NCBI GenBank assembly: GCA_964636785.1
Contig: CAZWVK010000007.1
Span: forward strand, 1-40,966
DNA length: 40,966 nucleotides
Origin: UBA6776 sp964636785
GTDB lineage: Bacteria; Bdellovibrionota; Bdellovibrionia; Bdellovibrionales; UBA1609
Direction of reading: 5' to 3'
In this document: positions 1 through 7,594 of the stretch, one piece after another
Layout: every line of letters starts with the position of its first letter
How positions within the stretch are numbered: position 1 is the first letter of the stretch
Notes under the pieces: generated by a model
What the model was told of the DNA's origin: nothing
What the model saw: only the letters and a program-made list of their open reading frames with translations
Database searches by the model: none
Position numbers and translations under genes: made by a program

Positions 1-54
1 ATCGAAAGTAAAAGCGTCGGAAGAATCCAATTCATAAAAGCTCCATTTTTATTT

Positions 55-396
55 TCATCTCGTAAAGGAATGACAATTTAAAATTCGAACATCTCGCTGA
101 GCTGAGAATTCAAACTGAAGTGGTGTGCGAGAGATAAGGTTGAGTCGTACATCTCCTGAGGCGTTCTCAAACGAAGTCAGACTTGTTCGCTCGATCGCAA
201 TAACCTCTTGAACAAGGTTTGAGCGTAAAAAGGTCCCTTCTTGCGTTCGAATGATCTCGATGGTCATTTGACCTGGATTTGGTGCCTGCTCAACACAATA
301 AAGCAAGACCTCACTATTGAGGGTCGGAGTGGCTAACGCCATGGAACTGGCAAGCACAAACGCCAAACAAACGATTGGAAACAGAGTATTTCTCAT
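55..396 (-). CDS. Small exported protein of unknown function
   Basis: A 113-residue protein that I do not recognise. Residues 1-22 form a typical signal peptide: Arg near the start, a hydrophobic core, then Ala-Leu-Ala before TPTLNSE. The mature part is about 90 residues, mostly predicted beta, with two cysteines (in LLYCVEQ and ILNCHSF) that could form one disulfide. The start is supported by AGGAGAG seven bases upstream. It lies downstream of the histidine kinase gene on the same strand, about 100 bases from that stop, with no obvious terminator between, so cotranscription is possible. The reading frame and export are well supported; function is unknown. Confidence 0.75.
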   Translation of the reverse strand: MRNTLFPIVCLAFVLASSMALATPTLNSEVLLYCVEQAPNPGQMTIEIIRTQEGTFLRSNLVQEVIAIERTSLTSFENASGDVRLNLISRTPLQFEFSAQRDVRILNCHSFTR

Positions 397-497
397 AAGA
401 AGCTCTCCTGATCAGTTTGACTCAACGTATAATACAGCTTGAATCACATCTCCAGAAGGCTTGTAAAAATGACAGCGTTTCGAAAAATCAACCCGAT

Positions 498-2006
498 TTA
501 CCGGATAAATTCTCCATGGGGGAAAGTCAGACAGAAGGTCGTATTTGCAGCGGATTCATCCAAATTCAAAACCCCACCATGAGCGGAAACAATTCCGGAG
601 CAAATGCTGAGCCCTAGGCCCGTTCCCACTCCCACCGGCTTTGTTGTGAAAAAGGGCTGCATGATCTTATCGCGAATTCGCTTTGGAATGCCATTTCCTG
701 AATCAACGATAGCGAATCGAGACCCATCATCCGATGTGGAAAATTGGATTCTTATCCAGCGATTCTCGAGATCCCTAATCGCATCAAAAGAGTTATTCAG
801 TAAATTCAACAGGACTTGAGATATCTGGATAGGACGACAAAGCAATACGGCATCTTCAGGCTCTATCTCAACCTTTAGATCGATCCCATGGCCTCTGAAT
901 TTTTCAATACAAAATGAAAGAGTGTCGTCGATAAGATCATGCACCGAAATCTCGGTGAGTTCCTCGCTGTCCACTTCACGCGAATAGATTCTCAATCCCT
1001 TTACAATTCTTGAAATTCGAAGGGAAGTTTGCTCGAGCTTATCGCAAGTCTTTAGGATTTCCTCGCGATTGAGCTCGCCTTGCTCCAGAAGAATTCTTAA
1101 ACGATTGGAGTGCCCCATAATTACGGCGAGTGGGTTATTGATTTCATGAGCAATACCACCCGCCATTTCACCGAGCGCTACCATTTTAGAGCTTTGAGCT
1201 AAGGCTTCCTGAGCGATCTTAAGGTCTGTGATATCAGTATGAGTTCCCATCATTCGGATGGGCTTTCCGTTCTCTCCCCACTCCACAACAGCACCCTTGC
1301 AAAGCACCCAAACTGTACTTCCATCAGAATGTTGAAACCTCAGCTCTTGATAAAATGGATGATCCCCTTGAGTTTTGATGTGCAGGTTGAAATTGCGATC
1401 AAACTTTTCCAGATCTTCTTCAAATAGAAGTGCTCGCCACTCGTCAGGATGATGTCGTTTTGTGGATGGATCCACTCCCAACATTTCCCAAAACCGCGGG
1501 GATAAATATTCGTAATTATCCTGAATATGCCAATCCCAAAAGCCATCGAAAGTGGAATCGATAATCATTCGCGCATGCGCCTCTGCTCGGCGCTGTTCAG
1601 AAATATCGAGAATCTGGGTCACTAAATACTTTGGCTGGCCTAGCTCATCCTTAACAGCGTTCGTGTTCACCAAAGCATAGATGATTCGTCCATTTCGATG
1701 GATGTATCGCTTTTCAAACCTATGACTTGTCAGCTTTCCCTGTTTGACATTGTTAACGACCTCAATGCCCAAGTGATGATCGTCGGGATGAGTGATGTCG
1801 TTGAAAGTCATCGAAAAAAACTCTTCTTCTGTATAACCAAATGTCTCGATCAAAGCCGAGTTCACTCTCAGCCAGGCACCGTCCTCCAGGCTGACAATAC
1901 ACATTCCAATTGGTGAGTGCTGGAATGCAAGCTCAAACTCCGAATCCTTAAAACGATGTGGAGCGAAGTTCGATGGTTTCGAATTTACTGGCTTTGGCTG
2001 TGGCAT
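498..2006 (-). CDS. PAS-PAS sensor histidine kinase
   Basis: A 502-residue sensor kinase. Two PAS domains (about residues 22-140 and 145-265, each ending in a PAC-like segment such as QILDISEQRR and HTDITDLKIAQ) precede a HisKA domain with the phosphoacceptor His287 in GGIAHEINNPLA. The ATPase domain follows, with N box LLNNSFDAI (402-410), G1 DSGNGIP (435-441), F box FFTT (452-455) and G2 GTGLGL (461-466). There is no transmembrane segment and no receiver, so it is probably cytoplasmic and passes phosphate to an unlinked regulator. The frame is open to 2105, but that extension translates the terminator of the neighbouring gene. I therefore chose the ATG at 2006 (MPQPKPVNS), although its ribosome binding site is poor. 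The signal is unknown. Confidence 0.9.
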   Translation of the reverse strand: MPQPKPVNSKPSNFAPHRFKDSEFELAFQHSPIGMCIVSLEDGAWLRVNSALIETFGYTEEEFFSMTFNDITHPDDHHLGIEVVNNVKQGKLTSHRFEKRYIHRNGRIIYALVNTNAVKDELGQPKYLVTQILDISEQRRAEAHARMIIDSTFDGFWDWHIQDNYEYLSPRFWEMLGVDPSTKRHHPDEWRALLFEEDLEKFDRNFNLHIKTQGDHPFYQELRFQHSDGSTVWVLCKGAVVEWGENGKPIRMMGTHTDITDLKIAQEALAQSSKMVALGEMAGGIAHEINNPLAVIMGHSNRLRILLEQGELNREEILKTCDKLEQTSLRISRIVKGLRIYSREVDSEELTEISVHDLIDDTLSFCIEKFRGHGIDLKVEIEPEDAVLLCRPIQISQVLLNLLNNSFDAIRDLENRWIRIQFSTSDDGSRFAIVDSGNGIPKRIRDKIMQPFFTTKPVGVGTGLGLSICSGIVSAHGGVLNLDESAANTTFCLTFPHGEFIR

Positions 2007-2050
2007 ATCCTGAACTCTATATGGATTCCACAGTGAACGCAAATTGAACA

Positions 2051-2080
2051 AAAAAAGGGCCCACCAACGAAGATGGGCCC
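2051..2080 (-). terminator. Rho-independent terminator of the 2106-2627 gene
   Basis: A perfect 7-bp inverted repeat, GGGCCCA at 2057-2063 and TGGGCCC at 2074-2080, with a 10-base loop. On the minus strand it is followed by six T residues. It lies 25 bases past the stop of the exported-protein gene and upstream of the histidine kinase start. This shows the kinase frame should not be extended to 2105, and that the kinase needs its own promoter in a short space or depends on read-through. Confidence 0.85.
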
Positions 2081-2105
2081 AACGAACCTTAGTGAGTTGA
2101 ATCAC

Positions 2106-2627
2106 TTATGGAGCTGGAACGTATTTTCCGTTTACACAAACTGCTGGAACAACCTCTTCATGACCACCTACATATCTTCCAGTGTGGATTCCAGTGCGAG
2201 ATCCTTCTTTGCACTTGCGATAAACCGGTGCAGTCTCACCTTTAACAACCCATTGGCCGTTTACACATGTGCGTGTAACAAGTGGTGCAGTTGGATTATC
2301 GCGGTCTGGACCAGATAGCCATTGAGTTTCACCATTGCGCTTACAGCTTTTGCCATAATGCTTACCTGGGTAGTGAGGGCTAACATCGCGGCCATCTGTT
2401 GCACGAACGTAACCAATCAAGCAGTGTGAGTTATCGCTAGTTGGTACATAAGCAGGTCTGTCGCCAGTAGTTGAGTAGCGCTCATAAGTGTGCTTGCCAG
2501 TAGACAAAACAATTGATCCTGCTCTTTGAACAAGATCCTTTGCTTCTGCGCAAGTCATGTTCGTTGTGTTTGGACGCGCAAATGCACTTGCAGACACAAG
2601 CGCAAACGCCAAGATAACTAATTTCAT
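2106..2627 (-). CDS. Exported Cys-rich protein, paralog of 4013-4495
   Basis: A 173-residue exported protein of unknown function. The signal peptide is MKLVILAFALVSASAFA (1-17). The start at 2627 is fixed by GGGAGG seven bases upstream; an earlier in-frame ATG would translate that site. The mature protein carries spaced cysteines in TCAEAK, SHCLIGY, KSCKRNGE, RTCVNGQW, RKCKEG and AVCVNGKY. The recurring C-x-N/E-G pattern suggests a small disulfide-stabilised repeat. It aligns along its length with the protein at 4013-4495 (TC-x2-A, TG-x4-RY, AYV, HC-x2-GY, SC-x3-GET, P-x-Y-x2-C, R-x-VG). It has a strong ribosome binding site, its own terminator and upstream GCGTAC boxes shared with the paralog. 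I infer surface or periplasmic deployment under control of the adjacent TIGR02147 regulator. Confidence 0.85.
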   Translation of the reverse strand: MKLVILAFALVSASAFARPNTTNMTCAEAKDLVQRAGSIVLSTGKHTYERYSTTGDRPAYVPTSDNSHCLIGYVRATDGRDVSPHYPGKHYGKSCKRNGETQWLSGPDRDNPTAPLVTRTCVNGQWVVKGETAPVYRKCKEGSRTGIHTGRYVGGHEEVVPAVCVNGKYVPAP

Positions 2628-2751
2628 AAATCCTCCCTTTTTTTGTTTGATCAATTCTGATCTTTTCTTCTTTCCAATGGAGGTATTGCTAGAGCAGCTT
2701 TAAAATTAATTCAACATCAAGAAGTTTCTACACGAAGGCACTTTCAATCAC

Positions 2752-2849
2752 TTGCGTACATCTCGCAATGATTAGAGTCACAGTTGAACATTTCAAAAAT
2801 GAGCACAACCATTTTTCGTACGCAGAAAAAATTAAAAATGTACGCGAAT
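2752..2849. promoter_or_regulatory. Three GCGTAC boxes upstream of the 2106-2627 gene
   Basis: The 256-base intergenic region 2628-2883 has three copies of a motif with core GCGTAC: plus strand at 2754-2759 inside TTGCGTACATCTCGCAA, and minus strand at 2818-2823 and 2840-2845. Read along the gene at 2106-2627, two GCGTAC boxes 22 bases apart lie near -218 and -196, and an inverted GTACGC box near -132. The same arrangement precedes the paralog at 4013. The 2752-2768 copy is also part of an inverted repeat (TTGCG...CGCAA). I infer an operator set, most likely for the TIGR02147 protein encoded alongside. Confidence 0.55.
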
Positions 2850-2883
2850 AAATTTTTATTTTTTTATGACCACTGTTGTTATT

Positions 2884-3711
2884 TTAATCCAGTGGAAAGA
2901 GTTGTGAGTGAAATTGATAAACTTCATCACCATCTTTTCGCACACCAAGCTCTAAAATCTTTTGATGAAATTCACGAATAATTTCTCTTAGCTTGGCAAT
3001 ATCTTTCTTTTGAATGCAAAACGTACTTCCCTGAAAATCCAACTCTTCTGACTTTTTACTCTCAAGCGACTCGATGGCTTTCTGGGCCATTTGTTTATGG
3101 TATTCACGAGCCGCAAGTTTGGTTATCTCAGGATCAAGAAAGTCGGGCCCGGTGCCTGCTCGCCTGAGTGTACCATCTTCCAAACGAATTAAGATTTTAT
3201 TTCTCACTAAAATTTCAATGGACTCTTCAATACTTTCTTTCGGAACCTTGCCACGAAACTTCTTTGCGATGCTATCCACTTCCGAATTGAAGCTCTTCAA
3301 TCGTGGCATCTCAGCCAATGCCCAATTGTACCAGTCCGCAATCAATGCAAACTGCTCTGTTGTTAAGTCGGTCGAGTTTCTTAATTCCTTTGGCCGCAAC
3401 GAGTTTAACAATTTTGTGAGCTGGCGTTTTTCCTCTGCACTCTTCGCGCGGTGAACCAAAGTCATCACTTCAAAGAATCGACTCTCCTGCTCAGAAAGTC
3501 CAAGGCTACGAGCCAACAATACAGCAAATGAAAGAGTTAACTTTCTTCTCCCCTTAAGCACATCTGAAAGGTAAGACGGATTCTGATAGCCAAGCTGTCT
3601 AGCCCACTCTCGCAAAGAAAAGTTCTTGTCCTGGATTTTTAAACGCTTCATTTCAGCGGTCAAAAATTTGACCGGGTCGCTGTAAGAATAAATCCGCTTA
3701 GATGTGTCCAT
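2884..3711 (-). CDS. TIGR02147-family transcriptional regulator
   Basis: A 275-residue protein recognised as TIGR02147. Residues 28-70 form an XRE-like helix-turn-helix (FSLREWARQLGYQNPSYLSDVLKGRRKLTLSFAVLLARSLGL split around the recognition helix near PSYLSDVL). It is followed by the family's typical segments: the LGLSEQESRFFEVM stretch, a DWYNWALAEM stretch near residue 135, and a C-terminal part including ESLESKKSEELDFQGSTFCI. The family is multi-copy in Bdellovibrio; molecular targets are little known. The start at 3711 has an AGAGAGAT site. The gene stands between two divergent copies of a cysteine-rich exported protein gene, each preceded by three GCGTAC boxes. The boxes at 3814-3925 lie in its own promoter region, so autoregulation is possible. 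Local control of both neighbours is my inference. Confidence 0.88.
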   Translation of the reverse strand: MDTSKRIYSYSDPVKFLTAEMKRLKIQDKNFSLREWARQLGYQNPSYLSDVLKGRRKLTLSFAVLLARSLGLSEQESRFFEVMTLVHRAKSAEEKRQLTKLLNSLRPKELRNSTDLTTEQFALIADWYNWALAEMPRLKSFNSEVDSIAKKFRGKVPKESIEESIEILVRNKILIRLEDGTLRRAGTGPDFLDPEITKLAAREYHKQMAQKAIESLESKKSEELDFQGSTFCIQKKDIAKLREIIREFHQKILELGVRKDGDEVYQFHSQLFPLD

Positions 3712-3740
3712 ATTGATATCTCTCTAGGTCTAACGGATTT

Positions 3741-3767
3741 GAGTAAAAAGGAAGGCTATTTTTACTC
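3741..3767. repeat. 9-bp inverted repeat upstream of the TIGR02147 gene
   Basis: GAGTAAAAA (3741-3749) and TTTTTACTC (3759-3767) form a perfect 9-bp inverted repeat with a 9-base spacer, 30 bases upstream of the regulator start. It could be an operator for autoregulation or a leader hairpin. Its composition differs from the GCGTAC boxes, so it may bind a different protein. Confidence 0.5.
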
Positions 3768-3810
3768 GAAATGGAATTAGACCCCACTCCTCCAATTTTG
3801 ATCAGTGCAA

Positions 3811-3932
3811 TATGCGTACATTTCGAGATGCCTTTTGCGTACATCTTGCGGAATTGGGGCATCAACCACCCTGTAAAAACAAAAGAGCTAGCCGAATTTT
3901 GTCACTTTAAAGCTCTGGTGTACGCAAAACTC
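3811..3932. promoter_or_regulatory. Three GCGTAC boxes upstream of the 4013-4495 gene
   Basis: The 301-base region 3712-4012 between the regulator and the second exported-protein gene holds GCGTAC at 3814-3819 and 3837-3842 (plus strand, 23 bases apart) and an inverted GTACGC at 3920-3925. These lie near -199, -176 and -93 of the downstream gene, matching the order and orientation on the other side of the regulator. The 3837 copy shares the 12-mer TTGCGTACATCT with the copy at 2754. A weak TATAGA at 3952-3957 could be a -10 element, which would place the nearest box just upstream of the -35 position. Confidence 0.55.
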
Positions 3933-4012
3933 TCGGGCCATAAAAAGGTGGTATAGACAGCCTGGGGAGCATTGTGTAAACCACAGTTGAGTGCATTTTT
4001 GCAGAGGGGATC

Positions 4013-4495
4013 ATGCGAAATACTGTTTTTGGAATCCTACTTATTTTTCTTTCTTTCGCTCATGGTGTTGAGGCCAGAAAATACCACGACACACTCTCAC
4101 TCACCTGCAAGCAAGCCAGATCTCTTCTCAAAAAAGCTGATACATTAATAATGCAAACAGGTGATTTTATTTTTAATCGCTACTATGCAGACGACGGTTT
4201 TCAAACTGCATACGTTCAGACCAAAGATCAGAAACACTGCCCTCTTGGATATCTTAGAGATTCAACGCGAATGTCAGGTGAGAATGTATTTATCAGAGCC
4301 GCACTTCGCAGTTGCCAGATCGAAGGCGAAACTTATTTAATCAATGATCGAGAAGTTGAAAACACTCCAGGCACACGCCCGATTTATAGTGTTTGTCGAA
4401 ATGGTCAGAGAGTCCGTATGGACAACTCTCGCCAATTTGTTGGTAAGGGCAGCGGAACCTCGGTGATTGGAACATCATTTCGCGGTAAGAATTAA
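4013..4495 (+). CDS. Exported Cys-containing protein, paralog of 2106-2627
   Basis: A 160-residue exported protein of unknown function. The signal peptide spans about residues 1-21 (MRNTVFGILLIFLSFAHGVEA, cleaved before RKYHD). The start has AGAGGGG at a good distance. Shared features with the 2106-2627 product include LTCKQARSLL, QTGDFIFNRYY, TAYVQTKDQKHCPLGYLR, RSCQIEGET, PIYSVCRNG and QFVG, so the cysteine positions in the first two thirds are conserved. It lacks the last C-x-NG unit of its paralog and ends in a Gly/Ser-rich tail. The two genes point away from the regulator between them, which fits a duplicated target-gene pair. No terminator is obvious before the ABC transporter operon 77 bases downstream. 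Confidence 0.83.
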   Translation: MRNTVFGILLIFLSFAHGVEARKYHDTLSLTCKQARSLLKKADTLIMQTGDFIFNRYYADDGFQTAYVQTKDQKHCPLGYLRDSTRMSGENVFIRAALRSCQIEGETYLINDREVENTPGTRPIYSVCRNGQRVRMDNSRQFVGKGSGTSVIGTSFRGKN

Positions 4496-4572
4496 ATACA
4501 TACTCCCGTGTAATCGGACCTGAGGGCAACGAGGCTTTGTGATTTTAGAAAGTCCTTGTTATCGTTTATACG

Positions 4573-5865
4573 ATGCTGCGAAAGATTCTCACTGGTTCTC
4601 TCATCTTATTTATATTTTCATTTGCCACTGAACCATCTGCACAGGCGGCCAAAATTTCAGTGTCATGCGGAGCGGTCGGACAGGAGCTAAAGCTCTGTCA
4701 GGAAGCGAGTCTGGCCTGGGGCAAGAAATTTGGTCATGAGGTGAAAGTTGTTTCGGCACCCAATGACTCCAGTGCAAGACTTGGCCTTTACCTTCAGCTT
4801 TTAGCTGCAAAGTCAGATGACATCGATGTCTTTGTCGTAGATACAACCTGGCCCGGAATCTTGAGTGATTTCTTTTTAGATCTCAAATCCGCATTGAGTG
4901 ATGACCAGATCAAAAGCTATTTTCCCGCTTTTATCAAAAACAACACCGTCGATGATCGACTCGTTGCCCTCCCATGGTGGATGGATGCTGGCCTTCTTTA
5001 TTATCGAAAAGATCTCTTGGAAAAATATAATCGCAAGGTCCCCACCACTTGGGCGGAACTCACTGAAACCGCAAAGCTCATAATGAAGAGCGAAAGAGAA
5101 AATGAAAATTCAAAGCTCTGGGGTTATGTCTTTCAAGGCCGCGCTTACGAGGGATTAACGTGTAACGGTTTAGAATGGATAGCAAGCTTTGGCGGCGGCA
5201 CCATTGTGGATTCGAAGGGTGAAGTGACTGTCAATAATCCCAACTCCCTCAAAGCCTTGGAAATGGTTGCGGGATGGATTGGTGAGATATCTCCAGTTGG
5301 GGCGCTCAACTACGCAGAGGAAGAAGTGCGAGGTGTTTTTCAGACTGGAAATGCGATCTTTATGCGTAATTGGCCATATGCCTTTCGTTTGGGGAATTCT
5401 TCAGAGAGTCCTATACGCGGTCGATTCGGAATCGCTCCACTTCCAAAAGGTGACCCGGTCACGAAAGACACTCAAGGTAAAAGCGTCTCCACATTGGGCG
5501 GATGGTCCCTTGCGGTCTCGAAATTCTCTAAACACCCAAAAGAAGCTATGGGCCTGATACAGCATTTAACAAGTGAAGCCGAGCAGCGCAGGCGCGCTCT
5601 TGAAGGTGGATTTTATCCTGTTCTTATCACTCTCTATGATGACCCGGCTTTAAACAAAAAGCTTCCTGAGCTTAAACATCTTAAAGGAATTATTGATTCA
5701 TTGATCCCTCGGCCGGCACAGGTCACTGGTCACAAATACAATAAAATGAGTGCCGAGTTTTGGGAGGCGCTTTATCAGGTTCTCACTCATAAGGAAAATG
5801 CAAAAGAAAGTTTGGAGAAGTTGGAAAAGCGACTCTTGCACATCAGTCGAAAAGGAAAATGGTGA
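4573..5865 (+). CDS. thuE: ABC sugar-binding protein, trehalose/maltose (ThuE) type
   Basis: A 430-residue family 1 extracellular solute-binding protein that captures sugar in the periplasm for the permease encoded next. The signal peptide ends at about residue 25 (AQA before AKISVSC); there is no lipobox. The N-terminus ISVSCGAVGQELKLCQEA, the later DIDVFVVDTTWPGIL and the CNGLEWIASFGGG segment resemble trehalose/maltose-binding proteins of the ThuE/MalE group. Two cysteines at 32 and 42 are shared with that group. Length is normal for the family. No clear ribosome binding site precedes the ATG; a TATACG lies just upstream. It is the first gene of a four-gene importer operon. Substrate assignment is by resemblance and less sure than the family. 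Confidence 0.88.
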   Translation: MLRKILTGSLILFIFSFATEPSAQAAKISVSCGAVGQELKLCQEASLAWGKKFGHEVKVVSAPNDSSARLGLYLQLLAAKSDDIDVFVVDTTWPGILSDFFLDLKSALSDDQIKSYFPAFIKNNTVDDRLVALPWWMDAGLLYYRKDLLEKYNRKVPTTWAELTETAKLIMKSERENENSKLWGYVFQGRAYEGLTCNGLEWIASFGGGTIVDSKGEVTVNNPNSLKALEMVAGWIGEISPVGALNYAEEEVRGVFQTGNAIFMRNWPYAFRLGNSSESPIRGRFGIAPLPKGDPVTKDTQGKSVSTLGGWSLAVSKFSKHPKEAMGLIQHLTSEAEQRRRALEGGFYPVLITLYDDPALNKKLPELKHLKGIIDSLIPRPAQVTGHKYNKMSAEFWEALYQVLTHKENAKESLEKLEKRLLHISRKGKW

Positions 5866-6758
5866 TGGAAAAGAGACTTACTCAAGCTTCCAGAGATTGG
5901 AATGCCTGGAAGTATTGTCTCCCCGCCATTCTTGTTCTTCTGTTTGTTGCTGTGTGGCCTCTTCTTCGCACTCTTTATCTTTCATTCACGGACGCCACAC
6001 TAGGACGCATGGACTCAGCAAAATGGGTCGGGTTTGAAAACTACATTTATCTCTTTTTAGATAGTCATTGGTGGATGTCCGTTTGGAATACTCTTCTCTT
6101 CACAGCCCTGTCAGTCAGCTTAGAGACGATTTTGGGCCTTATTGTCGCATTGGTTTTGAATTCCCAGTTTCGCGGACGAATGCTCCTACGAACCGCAACA
6201 CTAGTCCCGTGGGCTATCCCCACTGTGGTTTCTGCGAAAATGTGGGCGTGGATGTTCAACGACACCTACGGCGTGATCAATGCGACATTGATGGACTTAG
6301 GCTGGATTGCTTCTCCAATAGCCTGGCTTGCAAATCCAGACCTAGCTCTACTTACGGTTGTGATCGTCGATGTGTGGAAGGCTACACCGTTCATGGCACT
6401 TTTGATTTTAGCAGGATTACAAAGTCTTCCCGCATCGATTTACGAAGTGGCACGCATTGAAGGAATCTCACCCATCAAACGATTTATTCATATCACTTTG
6501 CCACTTATTCGACCGGCCTTAGCCGTCGCGGTGATTTTTCGAACTCTAGATGCACTTCGAGTCTTTGACCTTCCATTTGTACTCACAAGCAATAGTCGCG
6601 CAACGGCGGTGATGTCCGTCTATACCAGACAGCAGCTTATTGACTTTCAAGAAATGGGATATGGATCCGCCGCTTCATTCACCATCTTTTTCCTAATCGC
6701 ACTTATCACTGTTCTCTATCTGTACAGCAACCGCTCAAGCCTGGGGTTAAGTCGATGA
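5865..6758 (+). CDS. thuF: ABC sugar transporter permease, MalF/ThuF type
   Basis: A 297-residue inner-membrane permease with about six hydrophobic segments. The cytoplasmic coupling loop near residues 193-218 carries the EAA-type signature EVARIEGISPIKRFIHITLP that contacts the ATPase. I chose the ATG at 5865, which overlaps the upstream TGA (TGATG) and sits nine bases after AAGGA; an ATG at 5859 would place that site too close. Translational coupling to the binding-protein gene is likely. Length is typical for MalF/UgpA-type permeases without the large MalF periplasmic loop. It pairs with the next gene to form the channel. Confidence 0.92.
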   Translation: MEKRLTQASRDWNAWKYCLPAILVLLFVAVWPLLRTLYLSFTDATLGRMDSAKWVGFENYIYLFLDSHWWMSVWNTLLFTALSVSLETILGLIVALVLNSQFRGRMLLRTATLVPWAIPTVVSAKMWAWMFNDTYGVINATLMDLGWIASPIAWLANPDLALLTVVIVDVWKATPFMALLILAGLQSLPASIYEVARIEGISPIKRFIHITLPLIRPALAVAVIFRTLDALRVFDLPFVLTSNSRATAVMSVYTRQQLIDFQEMGYGSAASFTIFFLIALITVLYLYSNRSSLGLSR

Positions 6759-7588
6759 AACTGAAAGAAGTTTTAAAAACCAGCGCACTTTACTTGCTTG
6801 TGATCCTGATTTTTCTATTTTCCACATTTCCCTTTTTTTGGGCGATTATTACGTCTTTAAAATCCGGAAGTGCGCTCTTTGAAGTGGAGTTTTTTCCTCA
6901 AGCTGTTTCAATCGAAAATTACAAATCTGTTTTTCTTCAGCAGCCATTCGGACGAAATCTTTTAAATTCAGTGATGGTCGCCACTTTGACAGTAATCGGA
7001 TCTTCAGTGATTGCACTTTTTGCTGCCTATGCCCTTTCACGAAAAAGCTTCACCGGCAGAGGGTTCCTACTTATTACTTTTCTTGGAGTCTCCATGTTTC
7101 CCCAGATCGCAGTTCTCTCCGGCCTCTTTGAACTTATTCGAGCACTTGGGCTTTATAATTCCTGGTGGGGACTTATTCTCTCATATAGCATTTTCACTCT
7201 TCCATTTACGATTTGGATACTAACAACGTTTATGCGAGGTATTCCCCTCTCAATAGAAGAGGCTGCTGTTATGGATGGAGCAAATCCCATGACGGTTATT
7301 TTTAGGATTTTTCTTCCACTTTTAGCGCCCTCTATGGTGACCGTTGGACTCTTGTCCTTCATAGCCGCATGGAATGAATTTTTGTTTGCTCTGACTTTTA
7401 CATTATCAGATGAAGCTCGAACGGTACCCGTCGCCATTGCACTGATGAGTGGCGCCACTCAGCATGAATTGCCTTGGGGAGCGATCATGGCTGCTTCGGT
7501 GATTGTGACGATCCCATTGATTGCTCTTGTTTTGGTTTTTCAAAGATACATTGTGGCTGGGTTAACGGCCGGATCTATTAAAGGATAA
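6755..7588 (+). CDS. thuG: ABC sugar transporter permease, MalG/ThuG type
   Basis: A 277-residue inner-membrane permease with six predicted membrane segments and the coupling loop EEAAVMDGANPMTVIFRIFLP near residues 165-186, a complete EAA motif. The start ATG overlaps the stop of the preceding permease gene (ATGA), so translation is probably coupled. Family length is normal. It acts with the 5865-6758 product as the heterodimeric channel of a carbohydrate uptake ABC importer, energised by the ATPase encoded six bases downstream. Confidence 0.92.
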   Translation: MKLKEVLKTSALYLLVILIFLFSTFPFFWAIITSLKSGSALFEVEFFPQAVSIENYKSVFLQQPFGRNLLNSVMVATLTVIGSSVIALFAAYALSRKSFTGRGFLLITFLGVSMFPQIAVLSGLFELIRALGLYNSWWGLILSYSIFTLPFTIWILTTFMRGIPLSIEEAAVMDGANPMTVIFRIFLPLLAPSMVTVGLLSFIAAWNEFLFALTFTLSDEARTVPVAIALMSGATQHELPWGAIMAASVIVTIPLIALVLVFQRYIVAGLTAGSIKG

Positions 7589-7594
7589 ATACGA

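Noticed and set aside
2784..2981. A 65-codon plus-strand frame across the end of the regulator gene
   Set aside because: It overlaps the antisense of the TIGR02147 gene and the motif region and has no start signal.
3771..3956. A 61-codon open frame in the regulatory region before the 4013 gene
   Set aside because: It has no ribosome binding site and spans the conserved GCGTAC boxes, so it is best read as non-coding.
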